A stretch of 64,000 nucleotides of DNA from Listeria seeligeri serovar 1/2b str. SLCC3954 (GCF_000027145.1 NC_013891.1:1922001-1986000), one strand, 5' to 3'. Counted from the stretch's first letter, positions 48,162 to 58,752 are shown. A program made the numbers and translations. The notes: generated by a model not told the origin, from the sequence alone.

Positions 48162-48875
48162 TTATTGTTCCTTCTTTTTGAATCCAAAGTGAGTTGCACT
48201 TGCCCCGCCACTATGTGAAATGTATCTTACATAGGAAAATCCGGCTTCTTGAAACATTTCCGCAAGTCGCGCCATCCCTGGAAATTCTCGTGTTGACTCT
48301 TGTAACCAACTATATTCTTTGTAACTTTTCGCAAAGAACTTTCCAAAAACAGGCATTACATAACGGAAATATGCGTTGAATACTTGTTTCCAACCGGGAA
48401 TATTTGGTTGGGATGTATCAATACAAGCAAGCTGTCCACCTGGCTTTAATACACGATACATTTCACGCAGCACTTGCATATAATCCGGCACATTACGAAG
48501 TCCAAAACCAATCGTTACATAATCAAAGCTATTATCTGGAAAAGGTAAGCTCATCGCATTACCATGAACTAGCTCCACATTATGTACATCCGCTTCTTTC
48601 AACTTCTCACGCCCGACAGCAAGCATATTGTCACTAAAATCAAGTCCCGTTACATGACCTTTTGGACCAATCTCTTCTGCCATCATAATCGACCAGTCTG
48701 CTGTTCCACAACAAACATCAAGGACATTCGCCCCTTTTTGAACACGCATTAGTTCCATTGTTTCTTTGCGCCATTTCACATGAAGTTTAAAACTAATTAC
48801 ACTGTTCATTCGGTCATAACTTGGGGAAATCTTCTCAAATACTTTATGTACTTTTTCTTCTTTCGTTTCCGTCAT
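48162..48875 (-). CDS. menG: Demethylmenaquinone methyltransferase
   Basis: A 237-residue class I SAM methyltransferase, final methylation of menaquinone (also called ubiE/menH). SAM-binding [12 protein letters not shown] near residue 52, GLDFSDNML near 75, and the UbiE signature [26 protein letters not shown] (in part) near 120. It sits between hepS and hepT, which make its prenyl side chain. Confidence 0.95.
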   Translation of the reverse strand: MTETKEEKVHKVFEKISPSYDRMNSVISFKLHVKWRKETMELMRVQKGANVLDVCCGTADWSIMMAEEIGPKGHVTGLDFSDNMLAVGREKLKEADVHNVELVHGNAMSLPFPDNSFDYVTIGFGLRNVPDYMQVLREMYRVLKPGGQLACIDTSQPNIPGWKQVFNAYFRYVMPVFGKFFAKSYKEYSWLQESTREFPGMARLAEMFQEAGFSYVRYISHSGGASATHFGFKKKEQ

Positions 48876-48896
48876 ATCCCGAATCTCCTTTGTTTA

Positions 48897-49664
48897 TCAG
48901 TCGTTTATAAGTTCGACAATTCTTTTCTCAAGTATATTCGAAAGTGGCTCTACAGTTCCCTTTAAGTTTGCCACTTCTTTTTTCACATCACTAATAATTT
49001 CCATTAACCAGCTTTCAAAATTGCTGACTGCTTCTTTCGCAAAATAACCGTGGTCATAAGCCCGTTTAAGTCTAGATGCTCCAATTTCTTTATATAACTG
49101 CAATTCCATTTGTAGTCTTTTAAGCAAGAAAAATTTGCATCCTAATAAAATGAACGCCTCATCTTTCATAAAGTATTTAGCAAACTTAGTAAAAATTGCT
49201 GCGTTTGTCATCGTTAGTTGTGCTAAATATTCTTCATCCGTTGCCACGTGCAATTGGTAGATATTGGTCTTCGCAGTATTTGTTTCTTGAACTCCACTTT
49301 GCAGGGCCCGAAGCAAAGGTATCATTTCCAGTTCTGCAAGTGTGCGGTAATAAAGTGCACTATAAAAATCCCCAGCGAGGACGGTTAGCTCTTGTTCTTT
49401 ACGTGTTAGCTTAACAACATCACCTGGTTCATCAATTTTTTCATGGGTATCATGCGCTAAAATCATGTAAAGCGTTGCACTAACGACACGATACGCCGCA
49501 GCATCAGTCAAATCAGAGCCGGAAATCGCTTCATGAAGAAAAAGCATTTGATCTTTATCCATTTGCCCACCTTCATTATTCTCTTGTAAATACTGATAGA
49601 CTGCCTGTTCATGCACCAACTGCTCCACTTCCTTTAGCCCAGCCTCTCTTGCCTGATAAGTCAT
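48897..49664 (-). CDS. hepS: Heptaprenyl diphosphate synthase, small subunit
   Basis: A 255-residue, all-helical non-catalytic subunit of the heptaprenyl diphosphate synthase. It lacks the DDxxD motifs and resembles HEPPP synthase subunit 1. Position next to menG and hepT is diagnostic. In Bacillus mtrB lies between mtrA and hepS; here hepS follows folE after 59 bp and mtrB is missing. Confidence 0.88.
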   Translation of the reverse strand: MTYQAREAGLKEVEQLVHEQAVYQYLQENNEGGQMDKDQMLFLHEAISGSDLTDAAAYRVVSATLYMILAHDTHEKIDEPGDVVKLTRKEQELTVLAGDFYSALYYRTLAELEMIPLLRALQSGVQETNTAKTNIYQLHVATDEEYLAQLTMTNAAIFTKFAKYFMKDEAFILLGCKFFLLKRLQMELQLYKEIGASRLKRAYDHGYFAKEAVSNFESWLMEIISDVKKEVANLKGTVEPLSNILEKRIVELIND

Positions 49665-49723
49665 TTGAAAATCCCCTTTTAAATCTCCTTATTACGTAAA
49701 ATAAATTATACCATAAAGGATGC

Positions 49724-50293
49724 TTAATTATGTTTAATTAAAGCCAAAACTTCACTTCTAAGCTTATCGTCATTTTTAAAAGCGCCTCGTACTGCACTTG
49801 TAATTGTTTTCGTACCTGGTTTATTTACACCACGAATTGTCATACACATGTGTTCAGCTTCCATGATTACCATGACTCCAAGTGGTTTTAGTTTATCCAT
49901 CATAATTTCTGCGACAGTAGTTGTAATACGCTCTTGAAGTTGTGGACGCTTACTTACATCATCCACGACACGCGCGAGTTTACTTAATCCTGCCACTCGT
50001 CCGTTTTGCGGTAAGTAAGCCACATGTGCTACGCCAAAAAAAGGAACAAGATGATGTTCGCACATAGAGGAAAAACGAATATCTCTAACAAGCACTAATT
50101 CTTCATGCTGCTCTTCAAAAATAGTGTTGAAATGAACAGAAGGATCTTTTTTCAGTCCTGCAAAAACTTCTTCATACATCCGCGCAACACGCATCGGAGT
50201 GTCAATCAGCCCTTCACGTTCAGGATTTTCTCCGACCGCTTCTAAAATAACTTTTACTGCATCCGCAATTTTTTGTTTATCTATTTGCTCCAT
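49724..50293 (-). CDS. folE: GTP cyclohydrolase I
   Basis: A 189-residue enzyme opening folate synthesis from GTP. Zinc and catalytic residues lie in [19 protein letters not shown] (near residue 80) and [16 protein letters not shown] (near 150). The ATG at 50293 is taken because GGGGA is seven bases before. It is named mtrA in Bacillus, where the mtrB repressor follows; mtrB is absent here. Confidence 0.95.
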   Translation of the reverse strand: MEQIDKQKIADAVKVILEAVGENPEREGLIDTPMRVARMYEEVFAGLKKDPSVHFNTIFEEQHEELVLVRDIRFSSMCEHHLVPFFGVAHVAYLPQNGRVAGLSKLARVVDDVSKRPQLQERITTTVAEIMMDKLKPLGVMVIMEAEHMCMTIRGVNKPGTKTITSAVRGAFKNDDKLRSEVLALIKHN

Positions 50294-50460
50294 CCTTAAT
50301 TCCCCTATCTTTTTTAGCATTTATATACCTTGTTTATCTTAACACAGCCGAACTTCAAGGTAAATTTAATTTGCTTGAACTCATGGTAATAATAGGGCTT
50401 TTGTTCGCTTTGTTAACTATATTCCCTATTTCAAGCGCAAAAAACACGTAAAAATAGCAT

Positions 50461-50506
50461 AAAAAAACTAGCCTAGCTTAATTATAAAATTAAGACCAGA
50501 CTAGAG
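50461..50506 (-). terminator. Terminator after hup
   Basis: A 16-bp stem, CTAGTCTGGTCTTAAT with ATTAAGCTAGGCTAG (one bulge), then TTTTTTT. It is among the strongest in the window, as expected for abundant HU. Confidence 0.92.
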
Positions 50507-50530
50507 TTATGCTTAAAAAATCTATGTAAC

Positions 50531-50806
50531 TTATTTAACAGCTTCTTTAAGCGCTTTACCAGGTTTGAACGCTGGTACTTTACTTGCAGGGATGTCGATT
50601 TCTTCTTTAGTACGAGGGTTACGGCCTTTACGGGCAGCACGTTCACGTACTTCAAAGTTACCAAATCCGATTAATTGAACTTTTTCACCTTTAGATAAAG
50701 AAGTTTGAATAGTTTCGAATACAGCTTCTACTGCTTTCGCTGCGTCTTTTTTAGAAAGATCAGCTAATTCAGCAACACTGTTTACTAAATCAGTTTTATT
50801 TGCCAT
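50531..50806 (-). CDS. hup: Nucleoid protein HU
   Basis: A 91-residue histone-like DNA-bending protein: two N-terminal helices ([18 protein letters not shown]), beta arms with [20 protein letters not shown] (the HU/IHF signature) and [13 protein letters not shown] at the end. The start ATG at 50806 has AAGGAGGTG eight bases before. It is transcribed alone. Confidence 0.96.
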   Translation of the reverse strand: MANKTDLVNSVAELADLSKKDAAKAVEAVFETIQTSLSKGEKVQLIGFGNFEVRERAARKGRNPRTKEEIDIPASKVPAFKPGKALKEAVK

Positions 50807-50966
50807 TGTGTTTTTCACCTCCTTCACAGAATACTACAAAATAAGCAGGCCCAAATGGGTACCTGTATTTCTCTTTTTTTCCAAAAACAAAAAGTGATTT
50901 TGGAATTCCAAGGAGAATAATGACTGAAATGGCTTAAATACAAGCCTTAACAGTAATTCTGATAAA

Positions 50967-50995
50967 AGATTATCACATAATCCTTGTAACTGCAA
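50967..50995 (-). promoter_or_regulatory. Candidate hup promoter
   Basis: On the minus strand, TTGCAG (50990-50995), a 17-bp spacer and TAATCT (50967-50972) with an upstream TG (extended -10). It would give a leader of about 150 nt. Other initiation points in the region are possible. Confidence 0.5.
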
Positions 50996-51220
50996 GGAAT
51001 AATGCCAAACTGACACGCTTTCTTAACATTTTCAATCACCTATTTTTTTATCTAATGACTTGAAAACGTGATAGTATCAACCTGTTAACCATAATACTAA
51101 CTTGGAAGGTCTAGAATAGCAAGCGATACCACCATTTTTGCCCAAAATAGTTCTTTTTTCATAAAAATATGTGTAAATTTGACGCTATTACCTGAAAACT
51201 CTAGGTTTCTGAGCCTATAT

Positions 51221-52201
51221 TTATTCTAATAACTGTTTTTGGAAAGCCGCTTTTTCTGTTGCTGAGATTCCGATGCCTTCTTCTAAATATTTATCAACAG
51301 AACCAAATTGCTTTTTCATTTCATTAAAGGCAATTTCTAAGTACTCTGGACGCGCTTCTGCCATCGGACGAAATGTCTCAAGATCCAATTTTTCGGATTC
51401 ATTTGAGAAAAGTGAAATAATCCCGCCCATTTCTTGTAAAATAGCATCCTGATAGCGATTAGTGATAGCATAATCGTCAAAAATCGTTTTTTCAGGTACA
51501 TCTAACAAAGTTAATAATAATGCCGCTAACACGCCTGTGCGGTCTTTTCCGGCAGTACAATGAAATAGAAATGGCAACCCAGTTTCTGTATCTTGCAAAA
51601 TTTCATGAAAAATTTCTTTAAAGCCCTCTACCGACTGAACAAATACACGATAACTTTCGCCCATCAAAGGCTCATAAATCGCTTGGTCATTTGTTACAGG
51701 TAGCGTAGTTTCTTCATTTTTCGCTGTACCGATTGGAATATGTTTATTTTCCACGCTATCAATCACTGGTGTCGGCTGAGCTTTCACTTCTGAACTACTC
51801 CGCAAATCACAAATCCACTTAATATGTAATTTTTGAAGTAATTCCGCATCTTTTTCATTTATATTTACTAAATTAGAGGAGCGATACAACTTTCCCCAAC
51901 GCACATGCTTGCCGTTTTTAGATTCGTATCCACCCATATCTCGGAAATTAAATACACTTTGTAATGGTAAAATCCGTTCTGAAATAACTGTTTTTTCGCC
52001 ATTTGGTGTCTGTAAAAAGAAATAAACGGGAATATCCTTTGTTTCATAAGTATAGTGATTGATTTCACTTGTAACTTTGGAAACAGGTTCACTATTTGTT
52101 TCTAGGGTAGGACTACTGCTTACAAAAACCAATGTTCCTTCGCTGACTTCTTCATTTTCCCATGTTAATGTTACGGCTTTATCTGTACGAGTAATTTCCA
52201 T
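51221..52201 (-). CDS. Tyrosine/lipid phosphatase (Y_phosphatase3 family)
   Basis: A 326-residue protein. N-terminal half (about residues 1-85) is beta-rich and Fn3-like; the C-terminal half is a phosphatase with FNFRDMGGYESKNGK (near residue 85-100) and the P-loop HCTAGKDRTG (Cys nucleophile, near 215). P-loop Lys and Asp after the Arg-side are the MptpB/LipA variant, which often takes phosphoinositides as well as phosphotyrosine. No signal peptide. The ATG at 52201 is chosen from AGGTGG five bases before. It is flanked by gpsA's terminator. Confidence 0.85.
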   Translation of the reverse strand: MEITRTDKAVTLTWENEEVSEGTLVFVSSSPTLETNSEPVSKVTSEINHYTYETKDIPVYFFLQTPNGEKTVISERILPLQSVFNFRDMGGYESKNGKHVRWGKLYRSSNLVNINEKDAELLQKLHIKWICDLRSSSEVKAQPTPVIDSVENKHIPIGTAKNEETTLPVTNDQAIYEPLMGESYRVFVQSVEGFKEIFHEILQDTETGLPFLFHCTAGKDRTGVLAALLLTLLDVPEKTIFDDYAITNRYQDAILQEMGGIISLFSNESEKLDLETFRPMAEARPEYLEIAFNEMKKQFGSVDKYLEEGIGISATEKAAFQKQLLE

Positions 52202-52255
52202 ATTCTCCACCTACTTTTCAAATTTGGCTCTTCAGCTTCATTTTAGCACAATTTA

Positions 52256-52296
52256 CAAAAAAAGAGCCAAAATAAGCGGATTGCTTACTTTGACTC
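52256..52296 (-). terminator. Terminator after gpsA
   Basis: GAGTCAAAGTAAGC and GCTTATTTTGGCTC pair almost fully across a 5-base loop, followed by seven T's. Confidence 0.92.
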
Positions 52297-52302
52297 CTTC
52301 TA

Positions 52303-53319
52303 TTAAAATGATTCTTTTTCGATTTTCTTTTTGCGGCCCATAAGTAGGTCAACCGCTTCACGAGCATCTTTATTCTCAAATAATATCGCATAAATTGATT
52401 CTGTAATCGGCATATCAATCTCTAATTTCTTAGCCCAACCGTGTACCGCTTTGGCAGTTCGAACACCTTCAACAACCATGCCCATTTTTTCTAGGACATC
52501 ATCTAAGTTTTCGCCTTTACCAAGCATGTTTCCAGCACGCCAATTACGTGAATGAACACTTGTACAAGTAACAATTAAGTCACCGATTCCTGTTAAGCCA
52601 TAAAAGGTTTGTGGATTAGAGCCCACAGCAACGCCGAGACGAGTGATTTCTGCCATTCCGCGAGTCATTAGTGCTGCTTTTGCATTATCGCCGTAACCAA
52701 GGCCATCAGAGATTCCTGCGCCTAATGCGATAATATTTTTAAGAGCACCACCAATTTCTGCACCTATCACATCATCATTCGTATAAATGCGTAGATTGTT
52801 ATTGATAAAACGATCTTGCACGATTTCTGCTGCTTCTAAGTCTTTACAACTTGCACAAAGCGTAGTTGGGTGACGAAGGGCAACTTCTTCTGCATGGCTT
52901 GGTCCAGAAAGAACAACCAGCGCTTTTCGTTTAGTCGCGTCTACTTCTTCTTCAATTACTTCGGACATCCGTAAGTTAGTTTCTGGCTCGATACCTTTAC
53001 TTACATGAACTAAAATCGTTGGTTCTTTAAGAGCTTCATTCAGCTGTTTGCAAACCACCCGCATTGCATTTGTTGGAATAGCGATAACGACAATTTCAGC
53101 TCCAGCGATTGCTTCTTCGAGTGATAATGTCGCTTTTACCTCAGTTGGCAAAATAATATCTGGCAAATAGTGACTATTCGTGTGCGATTCGTTAATTTCA
53201 TTCACAATTTTATCTAAGTTTCCCCAAATAACTGGCCTATGATTATTATCGGCTAGGACAAGTGCAAGACCTGTTCCCCAGCTTCCAGCGCCAAGAATAG
53301 CTACTTTTTTAGGTGTCAT
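52303..53319 (-). CDS. gpsA: Glycerol-3-phosphate dehydrogenase (NAD(P)+)
   Basis: A 338-residue enzyme producing sn-glycerol-3-phosphate for phospholipids and teichoic acids. The NAD-binding [12 protein letters not shown] is at residues 11-22. The substrate lysine is in [11 protein letters not shown] near 195, and [15 protein letters not shown] near 215. It follows der by 21 bases. Confidence 0.96.
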   Translation of the reverse strand: MTPKKVAILGAGSWGTGLALVLADNNHRPVIWGNLDKIVNEINESHTNSHYLPDIILPTEVKATLSLEEAIAGAEIVVIAIPTNAMRVVCKQLNEALKEPTILVHVSKGIEPETNLRMSEVIEEEVDATKRKALVVLSGPSHAEEVALRHPTTLCASCKDLEAAEIVQDRFINNNLRIYTNDDVIGAEIGGALKNIIALGAGISDGLGYGDNAKAALMTRGMAEITRLGVAVGSNPQTFYGLTGIGDLIVTCTSVHSRNWRAGNMLGKGENLDDVLEKMGMVVEGVRTAKAVHGWAKKLEIDMPITESIYAILFENKDAREAVDLLMGRKKKIEKESF

Positions 53320-53340
53320 TTATTTTTCCTCCCGAAAATT

Positions 53341-54651
53341 TTACTTACGCTTACGAGCAATTACTCGAATCGGCGTACCATCAAACGGAAATGCGTCTCT
53401 TATGCGGTTTTCTAAAAATCTTTCATAAGAGAAATGCATTAGTTCTGGATCATTAACAAATACCACAAATGTTGGTGGTTTAACCGCCACTTGGGTTGTA
53501 TAGAAAATCTTAAGACGTTTCCCTCTATCCATTGGAGATGGATTCATCGCAACCGCGTCACTAATAACATCATTAAGCATACTTGATTGTACACGTAATG
53601 AATGATTATCACTTACTTGATTGATTAGTGGGAATAAGTTGTTTAAGCGTTGTTTCGTTTTAGCGGAAACAAACACAATCGGCGCATAGCTTAAGAATTG
53701 GAATTGCTCCCGAATATCTTCTGTCCACACATTGATTGTTTTTTCGTCTTTGTTAATTGCGTCCCATTTGTTCACAACGATAATCATCGCCCGACCAGCG
53801 TCATGTGCATAACCAGCAATTCGTTTATCTTGCTCACGAATTCCTTCTTCCGCATTAATGACAACAAGAACAACATCAGAACGTTCAATCGCTCTCATCG
53901 CACGAAGCACACTGTATTTTTCCGTACTTTCGTAGACTTTTCCGCGTTTTCTCATTCCGGCAGTATCAATCATGACATAATCTTGCCCATCAAAAGTGTA
54001 AGTCGTATCAATCGCGTCACGCGTTGTTCCAGCAATATCAGATACAATCACACGATCTTCGCCAAGCAGTGCATTTAGAATAGATGACTTCCCAACATTA
54101 GGTCGACCAATTAAACTAAATTTCACTGTGTCATCTGGATATTCTTCCTCTTCTTCTTTTGGAAAATGAGCGCGAACAGCGTCCAGCATATCGCCAAGTC
54201 CTAGTCCGTGAGAACCGGAAATCGGATACGGTTCCCCAAATCCAAGCGAGTAAAAATCATAAATTTGGTCACGCATTTCTGGATTATCTACTTTATTAAT
54301 CGCTAAAACAATTGGTTTATTAGACCGATAAAGAATTTTTGCTACTTGTTCGTCCGCATCTGTAACCCCTTCACGACCATTAGTAATAAAAATGATTACG
54401 TCTGCTTCATCAATTGCAATTTCTGCTTGTGCGCGGATTTGTTCTAAAAATGGTTCATCGGAAAGATCAATTCCACCTGTATCAATAATGTTAAAGTCTT
54501 TTCCTAGCCATTCCGCTGAGTTATATATGCGGTCACGTGTCACACCGGGAACATCTTCCACAATGGAAACACGTTCACCAACGATTCTGTTAAAAATAGT
54601 CGATTTGCCGACATTTGGACGTCCGACAATCGCTACAACTGGTTTTGCCAT
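53341..54651 (-). CDS. der: Ribosome-assembly GTPase Der (EngA)
   Basis: A 436-residue essential GTPase with two tandem G domains and a KH-like C-terminal domain. First P-loop GRPNVGKST (residue 10), second GRPNVGKSS (near 184); DTGG and DTAG switch motifs, and NKVD/NKWD. It assists assembly of the 50S subunit. It pairs with gpsA downstream and follows rpsA. Confidence 0.97.
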   Translation of the reverse strand: MAKPVVAIVGRPNVGKSTIFNRIVGERVSIVEDVPGVTRDRIYNSAEWLGKDFNIIDTGGIDLSDEPFLEQIRAQAEIAIDEADVIIFITNGREGVTDADEQVAKILYRSNKPIVLAINKVDNPEMRDQIYDFYSLGFGEPYPISGSHGLGLGDMLDAVRAHFPKEEEEEYPDDTVKFSLIGRPNVGKSSILNALLGEDRVIVSDIAGTTRDAIDTTYTFDGQDYVMIDTAGMRKRGKVYESTEKYSVLRAMRAIERSDVVLVVINAEEGIREQDKRIAGYAHDAGRAMIIVVNKWDAINKDEKTINVWTEDIREQFQFLSYAPIVFVSAKTKQRLNNLFPLINQVSDNHSLRVQSSMLNDVISDAVAMNPSPMDRGKRLKIFYTTQVAVKPPTFVVFVNDPELMHFSYERFLENRIRDAFPFDGTPIRVIARKRK

Positions 54652-54748
54652 TATTTCACCTTCTTTTTTCTCGAATCCTATTTATCAAACTTTCTTTAGT
54701 TTATCAGTAAAACACCATACTGGCAATGAAAAGTTAGATTTCAAAGTG

Positions 54749-54786
54749 AAAAAGAGCCTATGGGAACATTCTCCCTAGGCTCTTTT
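54749..54786 (-). terminator. Terminator after rpsA
   Basis: AAAAGAGCCTA and TAGGCTCTTTT flank a second inner GGGA/TCCC stem; the T-run is at the der-proximal side. Confidence 0.9.
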
Positions 54787-54794
54787 ACGACCAA

Positions 54795-55939
54795 TTATTT
54801 ATCGTCGTTTTGTAGACCTTTTAATTTATCACCAATTAAATCACTCATTTGGAATCCAGTATTTTCTTCTGGAAGTTCATAATCAGCTTCTTCCACAGGT
54901 GCATCATGTAAATCTTTAATGCTTAGAGATAAACGTTTGTCTGCTTCGTTTACTTCTAGCACTTTTACTTCAATTGTTTCGCCTTCTGAAAGTACTTCTT
55001 GTGGAGTTCCGATATGTTGGTGCGAGATTTGCGAAATATGAACTAAACCTTCTACACCAGGGAAAATTTCCACGAAAGCACCAAAAGTAACTAGTCGAAC
55101 TACTTTTCCTTCTAAAACAGAACCAACTGACCTTTTTCAGAAATACCATCCCATGGTCCAGGTAAGTTTGCTTTAATAGAAAGTGAGATACGTTCGTTTT
55201 CAGGATCAATGCCAATAACCTTAACAGTTACTTTTTGTCCTTCTTCTAGAGCTTCTTGAGGTGTTGCAATATGTTGATAAGAAATTTGCGAAATATGAAC
55301 TAACCCATCAACGCCGCCAATATCAACAAATGCGCCAAAGTTAGCTAAACGTTGAACAGTACCTTCGATAACGTCGCCTTCTTTGATTTCATTTAGTAAA
55401 GCTTGTTTTTGGCTTGCTTTTTCTGTTTCAACAACCGCACGATGGCTTAAAATCACTCGGTTATTTTCTGGTTCAAATTCCACTACTTTAAATGTTAGTG
55501 TTGTTCCTTTGTAATCTGCAAAATCTTCCACAAAATGGTCTTCTACTAAAGAAGCTGGAACAAACGCGCGAACACCTAAGTCCACTACTAAGCCGCCTTT
55601 TACAACGTCACTTACAACTGCTTCAAATACTTCCCCAGATTCAAATTTTGCTTTAATATCATCAGATGCTTTTTCGGCATCCACTTTTCTTTTAGATAAA
55701 ACAAGTACATCATCTTCTACTTTAGTTACGATTAAATCAAGTGTGTCGCCTACGCTTACAACGTCAGAAGCTGTCTCCACATGTATATTGGAAAGTTCAC
55801 TAATTGGAACGACACCATCAAGTTTGCTGTCAGGAATACCAACGTAAACTTGTTTATCCTCCACACTCGTTACTGTGCCAGTGACTTTGTCTCCTTCTTC
55901 AAAATTTCTAACTTCCACATCAAATAAATCTTCAGACAT
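54795..55939 (-). pseudogene. rpsA: 30S ribosomal protein S1 homologue, interrupted by a 1-nt frameshift
   Basis: Four S1 RNA-binding domains are encoded: about residues 14-84, 105-175 (ESGEVFEAV...), 192-264 (KEGDVIEGTVQRLANFGAFV) and 275-345 (LEGKVVRLVTFGAF..., GVEGLVHISQISHQH). The reading frame breaks after LPGPWDGISEK: the 275-residue first part ends in GQLVLF, and the fourth domain continues one frame over. Adding a single base near 55129-55136 (beside a C-C-T5 run) restores 381 residues, the normal Listeria length. As written, only three S1 domains are made. The gene precedes der, as in Bacillus. In Firmicutes S1 assists mRNA loading and is not always essential. Confidence 0.9.
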
Positions 55940-56250
55940 GTGTAGCCCTCCATTCGTTAGTCGAATTTTAGAACTTTCTAATTTAGAAGCAACTTATCAA
56001 ACCCGCTCCATCTGCTTGACTAGTTTCCCAGATAGGCAAATTTTCCAATTAAAAAAGAAAAATAGCAATTGCGCCTTTAGTCAAACTGATTTTTCAGCTA
56101 GAAAATCCTTTCAAGATACTTTTCACAAAGTAAAAAATCTCTCTTATAACATCCTACAAATCAAAGCATTTGTCAAGCTCTTTTAAAATGCAAAATCCAC
56201 CTTTATGACGTGTAAAGGCTTATTTTGTTTAGGCTTTCACGCTTAAATTA
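55940..56250 (-). promoter_or_regulatory. Intergenic leader of rpsA
   Basis: This is 311 bp without a gene. On the minus strand there is a TTGACA (56169-56174) with a TTATAA about 21 bp away, a poor spacing for a promoter, so the true start point is unclear. The leader up to the rpsA ATG is AT-rich and I see no clear repressor hairpin or S1-type mimic. Confidence 0.4.
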
Positions 56251-56299
56251 AAAAACTGCTACATTTCCAATTAGTTCAGAAAATGTAGCAGTTTTTTCG
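56249..56299 (-). terminator. Terminator after cmk
   Basis: AAAAACTGCTACATTT and its complement form a 16-bp stem with a 15-base loop; T's follow on the minus strand. Confidence 0.93.
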
Positions 56300-56974
56300 T
56301 TAATTTTTAATTTTTTGTTCCGCTAAAAAAAGAATTTTATTTGCAACGTCGTCAATTGACATTGATGTTGTATCTACTTCGATTGCATCTTCTGCTTTTT
56401 TTAGTGGAGAATGTTCTCTTGTATAATCTAAGTGATCTCGTTCTTCAATTTCTTTTTTTAATTGGTTTAAGTCGCCGGCAAAGCCTTTTGCTGCATTTTC
56501 TTTAAATCGGCGTTCGGCTCTTTCTTCTACACTCGCTAATAAGAAAATTTTCAGTTCAGCATTTGGTAGTACGGCCGTTCCAATATCGCGACCATCCATC
56601 ACGATACCACCTTCTTTTGCAAAAACTTGTTGTCGTTCCTGCAAAGCTTCACGAACAGCAGGATGTGCAGCAACAATCGAAACATGGTTAGTTACTTCTA
56701 ATGAACGAATCACTTCTGTTACATTTTCCTCATTCACAAGCACTTGTTGTACTTCGCCAGGTTCAAAACGAATCACTGTTTTTGCAAGTAAGTCCGCAAT
56801 AGCAGCTTCATTTTCATAGGCAATTTGGTTTTTATAAGCAATATATGTAACTGCACGGTACATTGCTCCTGTATCAATATAAACAAACCGCAATTTTTTT
56901 GCTACTATTTTTGCCACTGTGCTTTTCCCAGCAGCTGCTGGTCCGTCTATCGCGATACAAATTTTCTTTGTCAT
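56300..56974 (-). CDS. cmk: Cytidylate kinase
   Basis: A 224-residue P-loop kinase phosphorylating CMP and dCMP. Walker [10 protein letters not shown] at residues 11-19, the [12 protein letters not shown] motif near 103, and [12 protein letters not shown] near 130 with the LID. In Bacillus it is next to rpsA, as here, though a terminator separates them. Sits 15 bp after ansA. Confidence 0.95.
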   Translation of the reverse strand: MTKKICIAIDGPAAAGKSTVAKIVAKKLRFVYIDTGAMYRAVTYIAYKNQIAYENEAAIADLLAKTVIRFEPGEVQQVLVNEENVTEVIRSLEVTNHVSIVAAHPAVREALQERQQVFAKEGGIVMDGRDIGTAVLPNAELKIFLLASVEERAERRFKENAAKGFAGDLNQLKKEIEERDHLDYTREHSPLKKAEDAIEVDTTSMSIDDVANKILFLAEQKIKN

Positions 56975-56989
56975 AAAATAAAACTCCCT

Positions 56990-57952
56990 TTATCTGAAAT
57001 TAGTTTGATTTATTTCTTCTTGAGAAGCTAAAAGTACCATTAGCTTCATTCGTGCTTTTTTGCTATCGTAGTCTTTACCGAGAATAACACCGCGGTTGTA
57101 TAAATCAAATGTGCTACCTTCATAATCATAAGTAGTGTAGACGTTTCCTTCTTCAGCACTTGTTGTAATGACAACTGGGATGCCATTATCTAACGCACGA
57201 ATAATGGCTGGCATCATTTTTGGCGCTACTTGCCCACGCCCCACACCTTCTAACACAATTCCTGCAACTCCACTATCAATGGCTGCATCAATAAACAATC
57301 CATCTGCTCCTATGTAACATTTAATTACAACAACCTCCGGAAGAGCTAATCGAATATCGAAGCACTCATGTTCTAACGGTTTTTGATAGAGAAAAACCTG
57401 ATCATTATCAATAATTCCTAAGTACCCAAAACCAAATGCGCTAAAGCCTTGTATGTTTGACGCATGTACTTTTTTAACGTATCTAGCTGCGAAAATCCGT
57501 TCATTGAAAACAACTACTGTTCCAGCATGGTGTAAATTTATTTCGCATGCAGTATAAATGGCATGGCGGATATTAATATAAGCATCTGTTCCTGGCTCTT
57601 CTGGCGCTCTTTGTGAACCAGTAACCACTACAGGTCTTGCATCCGTAACTGCAAGATCTAGAAAATAAGCTGTTTCTTCTAGAGAATCTGTTCCGTGCGT
57701 AACAACGATGCCATCATAAGTTTCATCCATAAAAATAGATTCGATTAGTTGCTTTAAACTAATTAAATCTGGAAGCGTAATATGCATGGACGGCAATTGA
57801 AATGTTGAATAAATATCTATTTGGATTTCTGTTGGTAACTGACATAATTCTGCTAATTCTTCCCCAGATAATTCTCCAGATGCAAGTTTTCCTGATGCGG
57901 TTTTCTTACTCGCAATTGTGCCGCCTGTTGTAATTAATGCAACTCTTGCCAT
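56990..57952 (-). CDS. ansA: Type I L-asparaginase (AnsA)
   Basis: A 320-residue cytoplasmic asparaginase. The first catalytic Thr lies in TTGGTIASKKT (residues 8-18), the second in the VTHGTDSLEETAYFL signature near 82. Hydrolyses asparagine to aspartate. Together with asnS and aspB it governs the aspartate/asparagine pool, though the genes are 40 kb apart. It follows the LysM gene with its terminator between. Confidence 0.93.
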   Translation of the reverse strand: MARVALITTGGTIASKKTASGKLASGELSGEELAELCQLPTEIQIDIYSTFQLPSMHITLPDLISLKQLIESIFMDETYDGIVVTHGTDSLEETAYFLDLAVTDARPVVVTGSQRAPEEPGTDAYINIRHAIYTACEINLHHAGTVVVFNERIFAARYVKKVHASNIQGFSAFGFGYLGIIDNDQVFLYQKPLEHECFDIRLALPEVVVIKCYIGADGLFIDAAIDSGVAGIVLEGVGRGQVAPKMMPAIIRALDNGIPVVITTSAEEGNVYTTYDYEGSTFDLYNRGVILGKDYDSKKARMKLMVLLASQEEINQTNFR

Positions 57953-57987
57953 CTTTCATTCCCCCTACATTTTCCTTTTAAACGAAC

Positions 57988-58021
57988 AAATGAGTCTCGG
58001 AAGCGTTTCCCAGACCCATTC
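57988..58021 (-). terminator. Terminator after the LysM gene
   Basis: TGGGTCTGGGAA and TTCCGAGACTCA pair with one mismatch and one G-T pair; the tail TTTGTTCGTTT is fairly T-rich. Confidence 0.75.
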
Positions 58022-58032
58022 AGTGTTGTTTA

Positions 58033-58752
58033 TTACTGTGGAATTGTTAGAACTGTACCAACTGGAACATCATTACTTCCAAGGCCATTTGCTTGCTTGA
58101 TTTTTTCCACACCTGCAGCTGCTCCTGCGCCACCATAGGCAGAACGAGCAATTCCGTATAGCGTTTCCCCAGCTTGAACGGTGTGAGAACCTCCAGCAGC
58201 TTTTTTCTCTGCCTCTTCATCTGCTTTTTTCTGTGCTTCTTCAGCTGCAGCTTTTTCTTCGGCCGCTTTTTCCTCTGCGGCTTTTTGTTCAGCTACTTCT
58301 TGTTCTTTTTTAGCTTCTTCTGCTTTTTTAGCAGCTGCAGCATCTTGTTCTTGTTTTTCAGTAGCAGCTTTCTCCTCGGCTGCTTTCTTTTCTTTAGCAG
58401 TTTTTTCGGCTGCGGCTTTTTCTTCGGCTGCTTTTTTCGCCTTCGCTTTTTCTTCTTTAGCTTGGGTGTTGTCGGATACATTTACAGTTGATTCTGTTTC
58501 GGTTTTCACTTCGTTAGATCCCATGTTTTGAACTGTAACGAATACAATCACGATAACGATTGGTATCAATAGAAAAAACACAATTAATAAGTTCAATAAT
58601 GGATATTTAAAAATAGTTTTCTTTTTTCCTCGTCTACTATCAGAACGGGATAACATTGGCGGTTCGTTATTAAATTCATCTTGTGTATCTGAACTCATAT
58701 CGTACTCAGCCGGTTCTTCAAATCCCCGTTTATCTTTTCTTTTTTTCGCCAC
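58033..58752 (-). CDS. Membrane-anchored LysM protein with Lys/Glu/Ala stalk
   Basis: A 239-residue protein: a charged cytosolic N-terminus (MAKKRKDKRGFEEP...), one membrane helix (about residues 47-70), a stalk of about 100 residues rich in A/E/K and partly repetitive (AAEEKAAAEK..., likely coiled coil), and a C-terminal LysM domain (HTVQAGETLYGIARSAYG, about residues 190-239) that binds peptidoglycan. Similar to Bacillus YpbE. It is transcribed from its own promoter and may tether the membrane to the wall. Confidence 0.87.
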   Translation of the reverse strand: MAKKRKDKRGFEEPAEYDMSSDTQDEFNNEPPMLSRSDSRRGKKKTIFKYPLLNLLIVFFLLIPIVIVIVFVTVQNMGSNEVKTETESTVNVSDNTQAKEEKAKAKKAAEEKAAAEKTAKEKKAAEEKAATEKQEQDAAAAKKAEEAKKEQEVAEQKAAEEKAAEEKAAAEEAQKKADEEAEKKAAGGSHTVQAGETLYGIARSAYGGAGAAAGVEKIKQANGLGSNDVPVGTVLTIPQ

